9,753 nt of DNA from Bacteroidota bacterium (GCA_947449125.1 CANFQR010000031.1:1-9753), one strand, 5' to 3'; numbered from the stretch's first letter, positions 1 through 6,224 are shown. Notes: generated by a model not told the origin, from the letters alone. Numbers and translations: made by a program.

Positions 1-699
1 ACCACCGAAATAATTGACCCTGAACTAAAAGATGCAAGCGGTTTTAATGCCGATTTTGGTTACAGAGGAACTATCAAAAACTATTTGAGTTTTGATATAG
101 GTACGTTTTACCTTCGCTATAATAACCGTATAGGAACAATTAATCAAAATGGGACTCAGTTTAAAACAAATATCGGAACATCAGTAAGCAAAGGTATTGA
201 GTCATATATTGAAGTTGATGTTGTAAAAGTATTTACTGAAAAATCAAAAGTTGGCAGCATTAGTTTTTTTGCATCTAATTCATTTATTAACGCAACGTAT
301 GTGAAATGGAATAATCCTGCTATTGCCGGCGACCCCGCAAAATCAATTGAAAATAAAAAAATAGAAAATGCGCCTCAATATATTCATCGTGGCGGAGCAA
401 CTTATCATCTAAAAGAATTTACTGCCACATTTCAAATAAGCAGTGTTGGTGCAGTTTTTACCGATGCGGCAAATACCGAAGCGCCAAATACAACAGGAAC
501 CATTGGAAAGCTATCAGGCTATGAAGTTATGGATGCCTCACTTGCTTATAAATTTATGACACGCTATAATTTTAAAGCCGGCGTAAATAATATAACAGAC
601 AAAAAATATGCAACCCGCAGAACAGGGGGATACCCTGGACCAGGCATTTTACCAGGAAACGGTAGAACAATTTTTGTAAGCATAGGATCAACTTTTTAA
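1..699 (+). CDS. TonB-dependent receptor, FecA-like, C-terminal part (5' end outside window)
   Basis: This is the C-terminal 232 residues of an outer-membrane TonB-dependent receptor. The reading frame is open from base 1 (TTEIIDPELKDASGF...), so the protein starts outside the window and the TTG at 85 is not a start. The stop codon is at 697-699. The sequence shows alternating amphipathic beta-strands of a 22-strand barrel (FNADFGYRG, FYLRYNNRIG, SKGIESYIEVDV), the late-barrel motif NNITDKKYATRR, a GGYPGPGILPGNGR segment, and a terminal strand ending in Phe (FVSIGSTF), the usual BAM-recognised end. In Bacteroidota this C-terminal pattern is typical of FecA-type receptors for ferric citrate or other siderophores; the iron substrate is inference, because the plug and N-terminal signalling regions are not visible. 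The next gene starts 91 bases downstream on the same strand. No clear terminator follows; only a weak AT-rich inverted repeat lies at 745-770. Confidence 0.9.
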   Translation, partial: TTEIIDPELKDASGFNADFGYRGTIKNYLSFDIGTFYLRYNNRIGTINQNGTQFKTNIGTSVSKGIESYIEVDVVKVFTEKSKVGSISFFASNSFINATYVKWNNPAIAGDPAKSIENKKIENAPQYIHRGGATYHLKEFTATFQISSVGAVFTDAANTEAPNTTGTIGKLSGYEVMDASLAYKFMTRYNFKAGVNNITDKKYATRRTGGYPGPGILPGNGRTIFVSIGSTF

Positions 700-790
700 A
701 AAATAAAGTGAAAATGTTGAATTAGATTTTATTAAATAATCTTAATTTAGATTAGATTGTTTATCTAAATAAAATTCTAATTTAAATAAA

Positions 791-2047
791 ATGAAAAATT
801 ATCGATTATTTTTATTTATTGTTCTAAAGCTATTAATAATTAAATCTTTTTCGCAACCATTTCCTCAATGGGGAAAACTAACTCCAGGTAAATACACTAT
901 TGGTTATAAAGACACTGTTATTTTTAAATCTGATGAACAGTTTTCGTATTTCACTTACAAAAACAATAAGCCATTTTTTATTGGTATTTGGTATCCGGCA
1001 ATTGATAATAAAAATATTCAATACCAACAATTTAAAAACTACATCGAATTCCCAAAACAGAAAATTTACACATCATTATATGATTCGTTAATTAAACTAT
1101 TTAATAACATCTATATTCAATATGGTGTAGGAATAAATATTAAACCATTTGGCGGAGAAATAGAAGTTGATAGTATCCTTAAAAAATTATATCAAGATGT
1201 ATTAAATACAAAAGTAAATTCAAAACGGAACTTAACGGAGATAAAAACTAAATTCCCTTGCATAATATACCACCATGGGGCTCAAAGCTCTCCTCATGAC
1301 AATAATGTTTTTTGCGAATATATGGCAAGCCAAGGTTTTATAGTGGTGTCTTCCAGTTTTAATCTACCTGACGAAAAAGTTTCAGGGCAACTAATTGTTT
1401 CAACTAATAATAAGTTTAATAATTTTTCTGATATGGATTTTATTGTAAAATTCATTAAGCAAACTATTAATGTTGATAGTTCAAAACTCGTTGCTGTAGG
1501 ACATAGTTGGGGCGCTCAAACAGAAATATTATATGACAACTATTCTATAACCAAACCTTTTAAAAAAATAATTTCGTTGCACACAACACTTGAAAATGCG
1601 TCTTTAGAAACCGCAAAAGAAAACTGGCCGGAATTTGAATATATATACAATAATAATTGTAAAAACTGTAAAACATCGGTTGCATTATTTGCTCCTTTTA
1701 CTCTATCATCTTTAGTTGGCAAGGACACTACCGGAAAAGAAATAGTAATAAGATACGATACCTTAATGCCAGAATACGCAGCTTTTAAATACAACAAAAC
1801 TACACCATATACTTTTATTACCGTAAAACACAATGTAAAACATGACGGCTTTATTTCATTTGGTAATATTAGATTCCCATATTGTCAAAAATATAAATTA
1901 AGCGATACTCAAGAAATTATTAAACAACAAAACTACTACGAACAAATAGTTTTACTTTCAAATAAAATTATTTCTGACGCTGTCAATAAAAAATTTAATT
2001 CTGACAAAGCTCTTAAATCAAATTACTTTAACATACAACATAATTAA
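791..2047 (+). CDS. Exported alpha/beta hydrolase, PAF-acetylhydrolase/dienelactone-hydrolase-like
   Basis: A 418-residue protein with an N-terminal hydrophobic segment (residues about 5-20, ending near SFSQ) that looks like a Sec signal peptide, so it probably acts in the periplasm. The alpha/beta-hydrolase core is clear. A strand leads into YHHGAQ (His161-His162-Gly163), the usual oxyanion-hole region. The nucleophile elbow is GHSWG (Gly237-Gly241, Ser239), and a C-terminal VKHDGF (His351) is the best catalytic-histidine candidate. The catalytic acid is not certain by eye. The N-terminal WYPA segment (about residue 67) resembles the start of PAF-acetylhydrolase-like domains. Between Ser239 and His351 lies a larger insertion with a C290-x-x-C293 pair, possibly a disulfide in a lid. 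The substrate is probably an ester or lactone but cannot be named. ATG at 791 is preceded by an A-rich stretch and no Shine-Dalgarno. The following gene starts 30 bases after the stop, so they may be co-transcribed. Confidence 0.8.
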   Translation: MKNYRLFLFIVLKLLIIKSFSQPFPQWGKLTPGKYTIGYKDTVIFKSDEQFSYFTYKNNKPFFIGIWYPAIDNKNIQYQQFKNYIEFPKQKIYTSLYDSLIKLFNNIYIQYGVGINIKPFGGEIEVDSILKKLYQDVLNTKVNSKRNLTEIKTKFPCIIYHHGAQSSPHDNNVFCEYMASQGFIVVSSSFNLPDEKVSGQLIVSTNNKFNNFSDMDFIVKFIKQTINVDSSKLVAVGHSWGAQTEILYDNYSITKPFKKIISLHTTLENASLETAKENWPEFEYIYNNNCKNCKTSVALFAPFTLSSLVGKDTTGKEIVIRYDTLMPEYAAFKYNKTTPYTFITVKHNVKHDGFISFGNIRFPYCQKYKLSDTQEIIKQQNYYEQIVLLSNKIISDAVNKKFNSDKALKSNYFNIQHN

Positions 2048-2077
2048 TTCTATTCTCAATATCCGTGATTCATAATT

Positions 2078-2443
2078 ATGGCAATAAAACCAATCAACTT
2101 AAACGAATACATTTCACAGTTTCCTGAGGAAACTCAAAAAACACTACAAGAAATCAGAAATTTGATTAAAAAAATTGCTCCTGACTCTGAAGAAAATATA
2201 AGCTATGGAATGCCGGCATATAAAACAAATAGCAAACCGTTAGTTTATTTTGCAGGTTATAAACACCATATTGGTTTTTACGCAACGCCAAATGCCCATG
2301 AAGCCTTTAAAACAGAATTATCTGAATTCAAACAAGGTAAAGGCTCCGTGCAATTTCCATTAAACCTGCCAATGCCTTACAACTTAATTATCAAAATGAT
2401 TAAATTTAAAGTGCAGGAAAATAAATTAAACGCAAAAAAATAA
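2078..2443 (+). CDS. DUF1801 (YdhG-like, putative iron chaperone) protein
   Basis: A 121-residue cytoplasmic protein with no signal peptide, almost entirely one DUF1801 domain. Family features seen are the N-terminal helix NEYISQFPEETQKTLQEIR, the segment APDSEENISYGMPAYK (about residues 34-50), the strand pair PLVYFAGYKHHIGFYATP, and the closing GKGSVQFPLNLPMPYNLI region with a final basic helix. The length is normal for the family. One member, B. subtilis YdhG/Fra, has been studied as a frataxin-like iron chaperone. Transferring that role to this protein is inference, since most DUF1801 proteins have no known function. The stop lies 4 bases before the start of the VOC-fold gene, which strongly suggests one transcript and probably translational coupling. 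It is 30 bases downstream of the hydrolase gene. Confidence 0.85.
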   Translation: MAIKPINLNEYISQFPEETQKTLQEIRNLIKKIAPDSEENISYGMPAYKTNSKPLVYFAGYKHHIGFYATPNAHEAFKTELSEFKQGKGSVQFPLNLPMPYNLIIKMIKFKVQENKLNAKK

Positions 2444-2447
2444 ATTT

Positions 2448-2870
2448 ATGACCAATCAACCCTACCCTTGTTTATGGTTTAACGGCCAGGCAAAAGAGGC
2501 TGCGGAACATTATTGCTCGGTTTTTAAAAACTCTCGTCTCCTTTCAGAAAATCCCTTTGCTGTAGTTTTTGAATTAAACGGCACAAAATTTATGAACTTA
2601 AATGGAGGCCCTGAATATAAATTTACACCAGCCAACTCTTATATAATATCCTGTCAAACTCAATCAGAAATTGATTATTACTGGGATAAACTTGGTAAAG
2701 AAGGAGAATACGGCAAATGCGGCTGGCTGACCGATAAATTTGGTGTGTCATGGCAAATTGTTCCCGAAATTTTAGGGCAACTCATGAGTAATCCCGAAAA
2801 AGCACCAAAGGTAATGTATGCATTTATGCAAATGTCTAAATTCAATATCGAAACCTTAACTAATATTTAA
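2448..2870 (+). CDS. VOC-fold protein, PhnB / 3-demethylubiquinone-9 3-methyltransferase-domain family
   Basis: A 140-residue cytoplasmic protein of the PhnB-like glyoxalase/VOC superfamily (Pfam 3-dmu-9_3-mt). The family signature appears at both ends. Near the N-terminus is PCLWFNGQAKEAAEHYCSVF (residues about 7-26). In the second half, YYWDKL leads into the very characteristic CGWLTDKFGVSWQIVP (about residues 91-106). The C-terminal helix with PEKAPKVMYAFMQMSK is also typical. Despite the old family name these proteins are not classical methyltransferases. They are single-domain VOC folds, usually dimeric, and mostly of unknown substrate. The gene follows the DUF1801 gene by 4 bases, so the two form a pair. 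About 133 bases separate it from the next gene, marking the likely end of the unit, although I see no strong intrinsic terminator there. Confidence 0.88.
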   Translation: MTNQPYPCLWFNGQAKEAAEHYCSVFKNSRLLSENPFAVVFELNGTKFMNLNGGPEYKFTPANSYIISCQTQSEIDYYWDKLGKEGEYGKCGWLTDKFGVSWQIVPEILGQLMSNPEKAPKVMYAFMQMSKFNIETLTNI

Positions 2871-2919
2871 GAATAAACCAAACCATTAGTGGTATAATTA
2901 ATTGAATTCAAATTAACAA

Positions 2920-2936
2920 AGAAAACTTGTTAAACA
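2920..2936 (+). repeat. 17-base direct repeat, left copy (flanks lipoprotein gene)
   Basis: The sequence AGAAAACTTGTTAAACA at 2920-2936 recurs at 3589-3605 with one mismatch (AGATAACTTGTTAAACA). A further TTAATGT follows 10 bases downstream here (2946-2952) and 11 bases downstream of the right copy. The left copy is in the intergenic region before the lipoprotein gene, 67 bases upstream of its ATG. Its role is unknown; it could be a protein-binding site, a processing site, or the trace of an old duplication. Identity was established by reading; significance against AT-rich background was not computed. Confidence 0.55.
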
Positions 2937-3003
2937 TACGATGAATTAATGTCGACCCGCTACTCTGAAATTAATTAATACCTTTAAAATAAAATACATA
3001 AGC

Positions 3004-3594
3004 ATGAAAAAAATTCTTTTAGTTTTTCTCTCTGTTCTAATTATTACCAGTTGTAAATCTTGGGACGCTTCAAAAATAGCGGTAAAAAAAGAACCTATTA
3101 CTCCAAAAATCTTAACGCTTGAAAGAAAAATAGAAGACATAGCCAACGCAACTGTTGTTACTAATGAGGATAGGATGAAACTTTTTACTAAAGAGGTGGA
3201 AGATAATTTAACCGACCCATACGGCGATAAATATGGCTACGTTGTAATGAAACAAAATATTATTAAAGTTAACATGGGTATTGGCTGGGCACTCTTGCAA
3301 GGTTTTACAGGAGCCGTGCCACTTTTGTTTGGTGTGCCCGCCGGGGGTTTTAAATACACCTTAGAAATTGAACTCCGTTTTATGGATTCACAAAACAAAC
3401 TCATAGGAAAATATTCTGCTATTGGCAAAGGCTCCGCAAAAACCGCATTATACTGGGGTTACAGTGGACAAAACGCTGTAAGAAAATCGTATGTTGATGC
3501 CATAAACGATGCATTTAATCAAATAAGACCGCAAATTCAGGCGGATGCAAGCAGATTAAACGAAAAACTACAGGCCGCGGGTAAATTAAGATAA
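3004..3594 (+). CDS. Predicted lipoprotein of unknown function
   Basis: A 196-residue protein with a clear lipoprotein signal peptide: MKK, a hydrophobic core, then the lipobox ITSC with Cys17 as the lipidated residue. The residues after it (KSWDAS) lack the acidic cluster that acts as a surface-export signal in some Bacteroidota, so a periplasm-facing location is more likely. I do not recognise the family. The mature part has a charged N-terminal half and then a Gly/hydrophobic stretch (about residues 88-115, MGIGWALLQGF to VPAGGF) that could be membrane-associated or a buried loop. Next come a beta-strand pair (YTLEIELRFMD, KLIGKYSAIGKG) and a Gln/Asn-rich amphipathic C-terminal helix. A small beta domain followed by a helix is compatible with an envelope assembly or stress lipoprotein, but that is a guess. 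The gene stands alone, 133 bases after the VOC gene and 97 before the methyltransferase. Its TAA is embedded in the right copy of a 17-base repeat. Confidence 0.82.
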   Translation: MKKILLVFLSVLIITSCKSWDASKIAVKKEPITPKILTLERKIEDIANATVVTNEDRMKLFTKEVEDNLTDPYGDKYGYVVMKQNIIKVNMGIGWALLQGFTGAVPLLFGVPAGGFKYTLEIELRFMDSQNKLIGKYSAIGKGSAKTALYWGYSGQNAVRKSYVDAINDAFNQIRPQIQADASRLNEKLQAAGKLR

Positions 3595-3605
3595 CTTGTT
3601 AAACA
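3589..3605 (+). repeat. 17-base direct repeat, right copy (overlaps lipoprotein stop codon)
   Basis: This is the right copy of the repeat first seen at 2920-2936, with 16 of 17 bases identical. The TAA stop of the lipoprotein gene (3592-3594) lies inside it, and the one mismatch (T instead of A at 3592) is what creates that stop. The two copies are 669 bases apart in the same orientation and bracket the gene. Confidence 0.55.
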
Positions 3606-3691
3606 CAAGCAAACTTTAATGTTAAGGTAAATATTTTTATAGGCCCTTCTATTAAAAAAAATTAAGTTTCATTAAATTTTATAATTTTTAT

Positions 3692-4489
3692 ATGTCTGAA
3701 ATAAATTATTTTGATTTGAATAAAAAATCATGGAACAATCGAGTAGACATCCATTATGATTCCGAATTTTACGATGTAAAGAATTTTATTGCCGGCAATA
3801 CCTCTCTTAATGATATTGAATTAAATTTATTAGGCAACCTAAAAAACAAATCAGTTCTGCATTTGCAATGTCATTTTGGGCAGGATACTATTTCGCTGAG
3901 CAGATTAGGTGCTATAGCAACAGGTGTTGATTTTTCTGAAAACGCAATTAACAAAGCTAATATACTTGCTAAAGAAACTAACTCTTCAGCCGAATTTATT
4001 TGTTGTAATATTTATGATTTACCAAAACACTTAGATAAAAAATTTGATATTGTATTTACAAGTTACGGTACAATTACCTGGCTACCCGATTTAAAACAAT
4101 GGGCAAAACTAATTTGTGATTATTTAAAACCAAATGGCAAATTTGTTTTTGCAGAATTTCATCCAGTTGTTTGGATGTTTGATGATTATTTTAAAACAGT
4201 TGCCTATAATTATTTTAACACAGGGCCAATAGTTGAAACTGAAAATGGCACCTATGCAGACCCTGAAGCCCCAATTAGCAGTGAATACATTGGATGGAAT
4301 CACTCAATTGGTGAGGTTTTAAACAATTTAATTAGTAACGGCCTTGAAATAAATTCGTTTACAGAATTTGATTATTCGCCCTATAATTGCTTTAAAGAAA
4401 CCATTGAAACAGAACCAAAAAAATACCGCATAAAGCACTTACATAACAACATACCGATGGTTTATGCATTAGCTGCCACAAAAAAATAA
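3692..4489 (+). CDS. Class I SAM-dependent methyltransferase
   Basis: A 265-residue cytoplasmic methyltransferase with a Rossmann-type SAM-binding domain. Motif I is SVLHLQCHFGQDT (residues 54-66), the LHLQCHxGxDT variant found in a widespread group of uncharacterised methyltransferases. The acidic residue closing strand beta-2, which contacts the SAM ribose, is Asp80 in TGVDFSENAI. A post-I acidic motif, FDIVFTSYGTITWLPDL, covers residues 118-134, and the strand-4 region LKPNGKFVFAEFHPV lies at about 145-159. The C-terminal third (170-250), rich in Tyr, Phe and Asn, probably forms the substrate lid. The substrate, small molecule or otherwise, cannot be told. The protein looks full length. 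ATG 3692 is preceded by an AT-only leader. The gene ends 28 bases before the second lipoprotein gene, so the pair may share a transcript, though a separate promoter for the lipoprotein is possible. Confidence 0.88.
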   Translation: MSEINYFDLNKKSWNNRVDIHYDSEFYDVKNFIAGNTSLNDIELNLLGNLKNKSVLHLQCHFGQDTISLSRLGAIATGVDFSENAINKANILAKETNSSAEFICCNIYDLPKHLDKKFDIVFTSYGTITWLPDLKQWAKLICDYLKPNGKFVFAEFHPVVWMFDDYFKTVAYNYFNTGPIVETENGTYADPEAPISSEYIGWNHSIGEVLNNLISNGLEINSFTEFDYSPYNCFKETIETEPKKYRIKHLHNNIPMVYALAATKK

Positions 4490-4495
4490 TTTTTT

Positions 4496-4503
4496 TATTT
4501 TTG
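4496..4503 (+). promoter_or_regulatory. Possible Bacteroidota -7 element (TATTTTTG)
   Basis: TATTTTTG fits the Bacteroidota sigma-ABfr -7 consensus TAnnTTTG exactly. It lies in the short gap between the methyltransferase stop and the lipoprotein start at 4518, which would give a leader of about 8-10 bases. No TTG-type -33 element is visible at the usual spacing, and the local sequence is nearly all A/T, so chance occurrence is quite possible. Confidence 0.3.
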
Positions 4504-4517
4504 AAATTATATTAATT

Positions 4518-5006
4518 ATGAGAATTATAAAAGCTAATATTATTTTAGTCTTTTGTCTTTTATTATTATCCTGTGGTATTACTTCTGATAAATTTGTTGT
4601 TCCTAAAGTAATTTCAGGAAAATGGCAATCAGTAAAAAATAAACTAACGGTTCGCACCGAACCAAAATGGATGAAGTTTAACTTTATTTCAGATACAATT
4701 AATGTTGAAATAACTATAAACACTGATAAGTCGGCCAGGGGCAAAATTGGAAATTCGTTTTTTGAAAACGGAAAAGTGTTTAAAAACAATGGCGACCTGC
4801 AAAAAACGAAAGTAGCCTATATTATTAAATGTAAAACTTACGGCAACTATTTTGAAAAAGACCCCTTAACCTCTAAAACTGTTGAAATTTGGCTTGCTCC
4901 AATTAATGAGCAAGGCATTATGGAAGCTGAACTTCGCTATACAGAAAATGGGTCAACATTCCCAATGGGCGACTTAAAATTTTTGAAATTAGAAACAGAA
5001 AATTAA
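4518..5006 (+). CDS. Predicted lipoprotein, beta-rich, unknown function
   Basis: A 162-residue protein with a lipoprotein signal peptide: MRIIK, a hydrophobic core, then lipobox LLSC with Cys19 lipidated. The residues after Cys (GITSDK) do not form an acidic export signal, so it most likely faces the periplasm. The mature region is dominated by alternating beta-strands: SGKWQS, KWMKFNFIS, TINVEITINTDKSARGKIG, KVAYIIKCKTYG, KTVEIWLAP, GIMEAELRYTEN and MGDLKFLKLE. The opening SGKWQS, the many strands and the closing LKFLKL resemble the small lipocalin-like beta-barrel lipoproteins common in Bacteroidota, but I cannot place it in a named family. It lies 28 bases after the methyltransferase gene. 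It is convergent with the regulator gene, with just one base (5007) between the two stop codons, so there is no room for a terminator between them. Confidence 0.78.
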   Translation: MRIIKANIILVFCLLLLSCGITSDKFVVPKVISGKWQSVKNKLTVRTEPKWMKFNFISDTINVEITINTDKSARGKIGNSFFENGKVFKNNGDLQKTKVAYIIKCKTYGNYFEKDPLTSKTVEIWLAPINEQGIMEAELRYTENGSTFPMGDLKFLKLETEN

Positions 5007-5007
5007 A

Positions 5008-5691
5008 TTAGTTAATTACCTTTTTTGTTATTCTGTAGCCTCTGCCTTTTTGCGATTGAATAATACGCTTGCCAAAAAAGCACCTAATATTGTAAATATG
5101 TACATCTATAGTTCTTTTACCGGCAATACTTTCATCTTGCCAAACTTGTTGAGCAATATCTGTTTTACTAAAAAACTTATCAGGGTGATTATACAACAAC
5201 TCAAAAACTTTAAATTCTTTCCGTGGCAATTGAACTGGTAAGCCTTTATTAAAAATTAAATATTTTTCGTTGTCAATAATTATGTCGCTGTTTTTTTGTT
5301 TTAATTTTGTCTGCCGCCGTTTTACTAAATTTTTTAAAAACAAAAGTACAACCGCAGGTTTTAAATGAAAATTAATAAACGCGTCAGCCCCTGAATTTAA
5401 AGCTATTTCCTGTGCAAAATCATCTTGTTTTTCAGAATAAATTACAATAAAAGGGTTGTTATTTAATTTACGTGCTTTAATTTCTTTAGTAATTATAACA
5501 GCATCGTTCGGACTTAAATCTAAATTTAAAAAAACAACATCCGATTCTTCTTTTTCTATAAAATCAAAAAAATCATTCTCTTCGTTAAAAACAAAAACAT
5601 GGTTGTAATTTTGCTTAACAAGTTCAATAGTTTTAAAAATTCGGTTTATTGAATTATCAAAAAAAACTATTGTATAATCTTCGCTGTTCAT
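5008..5691 (-). CDS. OmpR/PhoB-type response regulator with degenerate receiver domain
   Basis: A DNA-binding regulator of 227 residues from ATG 5691. A TTG at 5700 would add three residues (MLP), but the ATG is the more credible start. The receiver fold (residues about 5-125) is recognisable, yet key residues are changed. Numbered from the ATG, the phospho-acceptor position in DVVFLNLDLSPND is Asn56; Asp63 falls at the conserved +7 acid. The paired acids after strand 1 are Asp12-Asn13, and the usual Lys-Pro near the end of strand 5 is Phe108-His109 in DAFINFHLKP. The Thr/Ser position is retained as Ser86. The winged-helix domain (about 150-224) is intact: LPRKEFKVFELL, SKTDIAQQVWQDE, the recognition helix region GKRTIDVHIYNIRCFFG and the wing KGRGYRI. 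It therefore probably binds DNA without classical phosphorylation. No histidine kinase is adjacent. The upstream neighbour, 93 bases away on the same strand, is a small protein of unknown function. Confidence 0.85.
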   Translation of the reverse strand: MNSEDYTIVFFDNSINRIFKTIELVKQNYNHVFVFNEENDFFDFIEKEESDVVFLNLDLSPNDAVIITKEIKARKLNNNPFIVIYSEKQDDFAQEIALNSGADAFINFHLKPAVVLLFLKNLVKRRQTKLKQKNSDIIIDNEKYLIFNKGLPVQLPRKEFKVFELLYNHPDKFFSKTDIAQQVWQDESIAGKRTIDVHIYNIRCFFGKRIIQSQKGRGYRITKKVIN

Positions 5692-5704
5692 AGGCAACAA
5701 CGTA

Positions 5705-5776
5705 AAGTTTATATATTAAGTTTAACACAACAGCAAGTAAAAGTTAATTAAACATTAAGTTTAATAGGATAGTTTA
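5705..5776 (-). promoter_or_regulatory. Cluster of AAGTTTA-like repeats upstream of the regulator gene
   Basis: The 93-base gap before the regulator holds AAGTTTA at 5705-5711, 5718-5724 and 5757-5763, AAGTTAA at 5741-5747 and TAGTTTA at 5770-5776. Two of them sit in an 11-base identical unit ATTAAGTTTAA (5715-5725 and 5754-5764). Start-to-start spacings are 13, 23, 16 and 13 bases, not the regular 11 expected of a textbook OmpR/PhoB box. They could be autoregulatory binding sites, but AT-rich sequence makes chance similarity plausible. Confidence 0.3.
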
Positions 5777-5784
5777 TTTTAAAA

Positions 5785-6183
5785 TTATTTATTTGTGGCA
5801 ATAATTTTATTTACTGAAATATTTAATATACCCGTTATTTTTTGAGTTTCTAAAAATAAACTTTTGGTATTTACCGGTAATTTATGTTTAAGTGTTTTAA
5901 AGTATACCTCGCTTTTAGAAAGCCAAACTTTAAAAATTTTTAAATTCTTTTTACTGATTATCGTTTTGAGTTTTTGATTACTGTCTATTTCTGAAGATAA
6001 TTGAATAATTAAATTTTTTACTTTTTTTTCTTCCTTAAACATAATTGTTTCGGATACCGAACAAATAAAACGTAGCAAATTTAAATTAAGATGATAGTTC
6101 GCAATTAAAGCTTCAATCACATATCCATCGGCATAAGAGACTTCAATTTTTTTTAAAGCCAGTAATATTTTTCTATTTGTCAT
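5785..6183 (-). CDS. Small lysine-rich helical protein of unknown function
   Basis: A 132-residue protein I do not recognise. It has no signal peptide or membrane segment and is predicted by eye to be almost all alpha-helical. There is an N-terminal helix pair (KILLALKKIEVSYADGYVIEALIANYHL), a middle amphipathic helix around MFKEEKKVKNLIIQLSSEI (from residue 48), and further Lys-rich helices to the C-terminus. It carries two Trp/Cys residues only (Cys41, Trp88) and is rich in Lys, Ile, Leu and Asn. ATG 6183 is the only plausible start, since the frame upstream runs into a stop at 6208-6210 without another start codon. The gene begins only 7 bases downstream of the strong terminator hairpin that ends the preceding secreted-protein gene, so how it is transcribed is unclear. 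It precedes the regulator gene by 93 bases in the same direction, and the two may be functionally linked. Confidence 0.65.
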   Translation of the reverse strand: MTNRKILLALKKIEVSYADGYVIEALIANYHLNLNLLRFICSVSETIMFKEEKKVKNLIIQLSSEIDSNQKLKTIISKKNLKIFKVWLSKSEVYFKTLKHKLPVNTKSLFLETQKITGILNISVNKIIATNK

Positions 6184-6189
6184 AAAACT

Positions 6190-6224
6190 AAAAAAGCGCC
6201 TGCTAAATTAGCAGACGCTTTTTA
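6190..6224 (-). terminator. Intrinsic hairpin terminator of the secreted T9SS protein gene
   Basis: AAAAAGCG (6191-6198) pairs fully with CGCTTTTT (6216-6223). Inside it, after one C/A mismatch, CTGCT (6200-6204) pairs with AGCAG (6210-6214) around a 5-base loop. On the minus strand the hairpin ends in a run of six T. It lies 16 bases past the stop of the 6240-8198 gene, which it should terminate. The symmetric A and T flanks mean it could work in both directions. Confidence 0.88.

Noticed and set aside
85..87. TTG as a start codon for a 204-residue protein at the left edge
   Set aside because: The same frame is open to base 1 and the residues before it continue the receptor barrel, so the gene simply enters from outside the window.
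745..770. Inverted repeat ATTTAGAT/ATCTAAAT as terminator of the first receptor gene
   Set aside because: The 8-bp stem is almost all A/T, the loop is 10 bases and no T-run follows, so it is too weak to call in such AT-rich sequence.
1540..1833. 97-residue open frame on the minus strand inside the hydrolase gene
   Set aside because: It is antisense to a well-supported coding region and shows no recognisable domain. The same applies to other short frames at 900-1091, 2946-3146, 3237-3428, 4469-4789, 5050-5241, 6583-6768 and 7729-7917.
2902..2911. Perfect palindrome TTGAATTCAA before the lipoprotein gene as an operator
   Set aside because: Ten bases of mostly A/T palindrome occur readily by chance, and no second copy was seen in the window.
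2979..2986. TACCTTTA as a -7 promoter element for the lipoprotein gene
   Set aside because: It misses the final G of TAnnTTTG and there is no TTG at the -33 spacing.
5008..5691. Asp58 (two residues after Asn56) as the phospho-acceptor
   Set aside because: The strand hydrophobics and the conserved +7 Asp fit Asn56 at the acceptor position, and the conserved Lys is missing as well, which supports a degenerate site.
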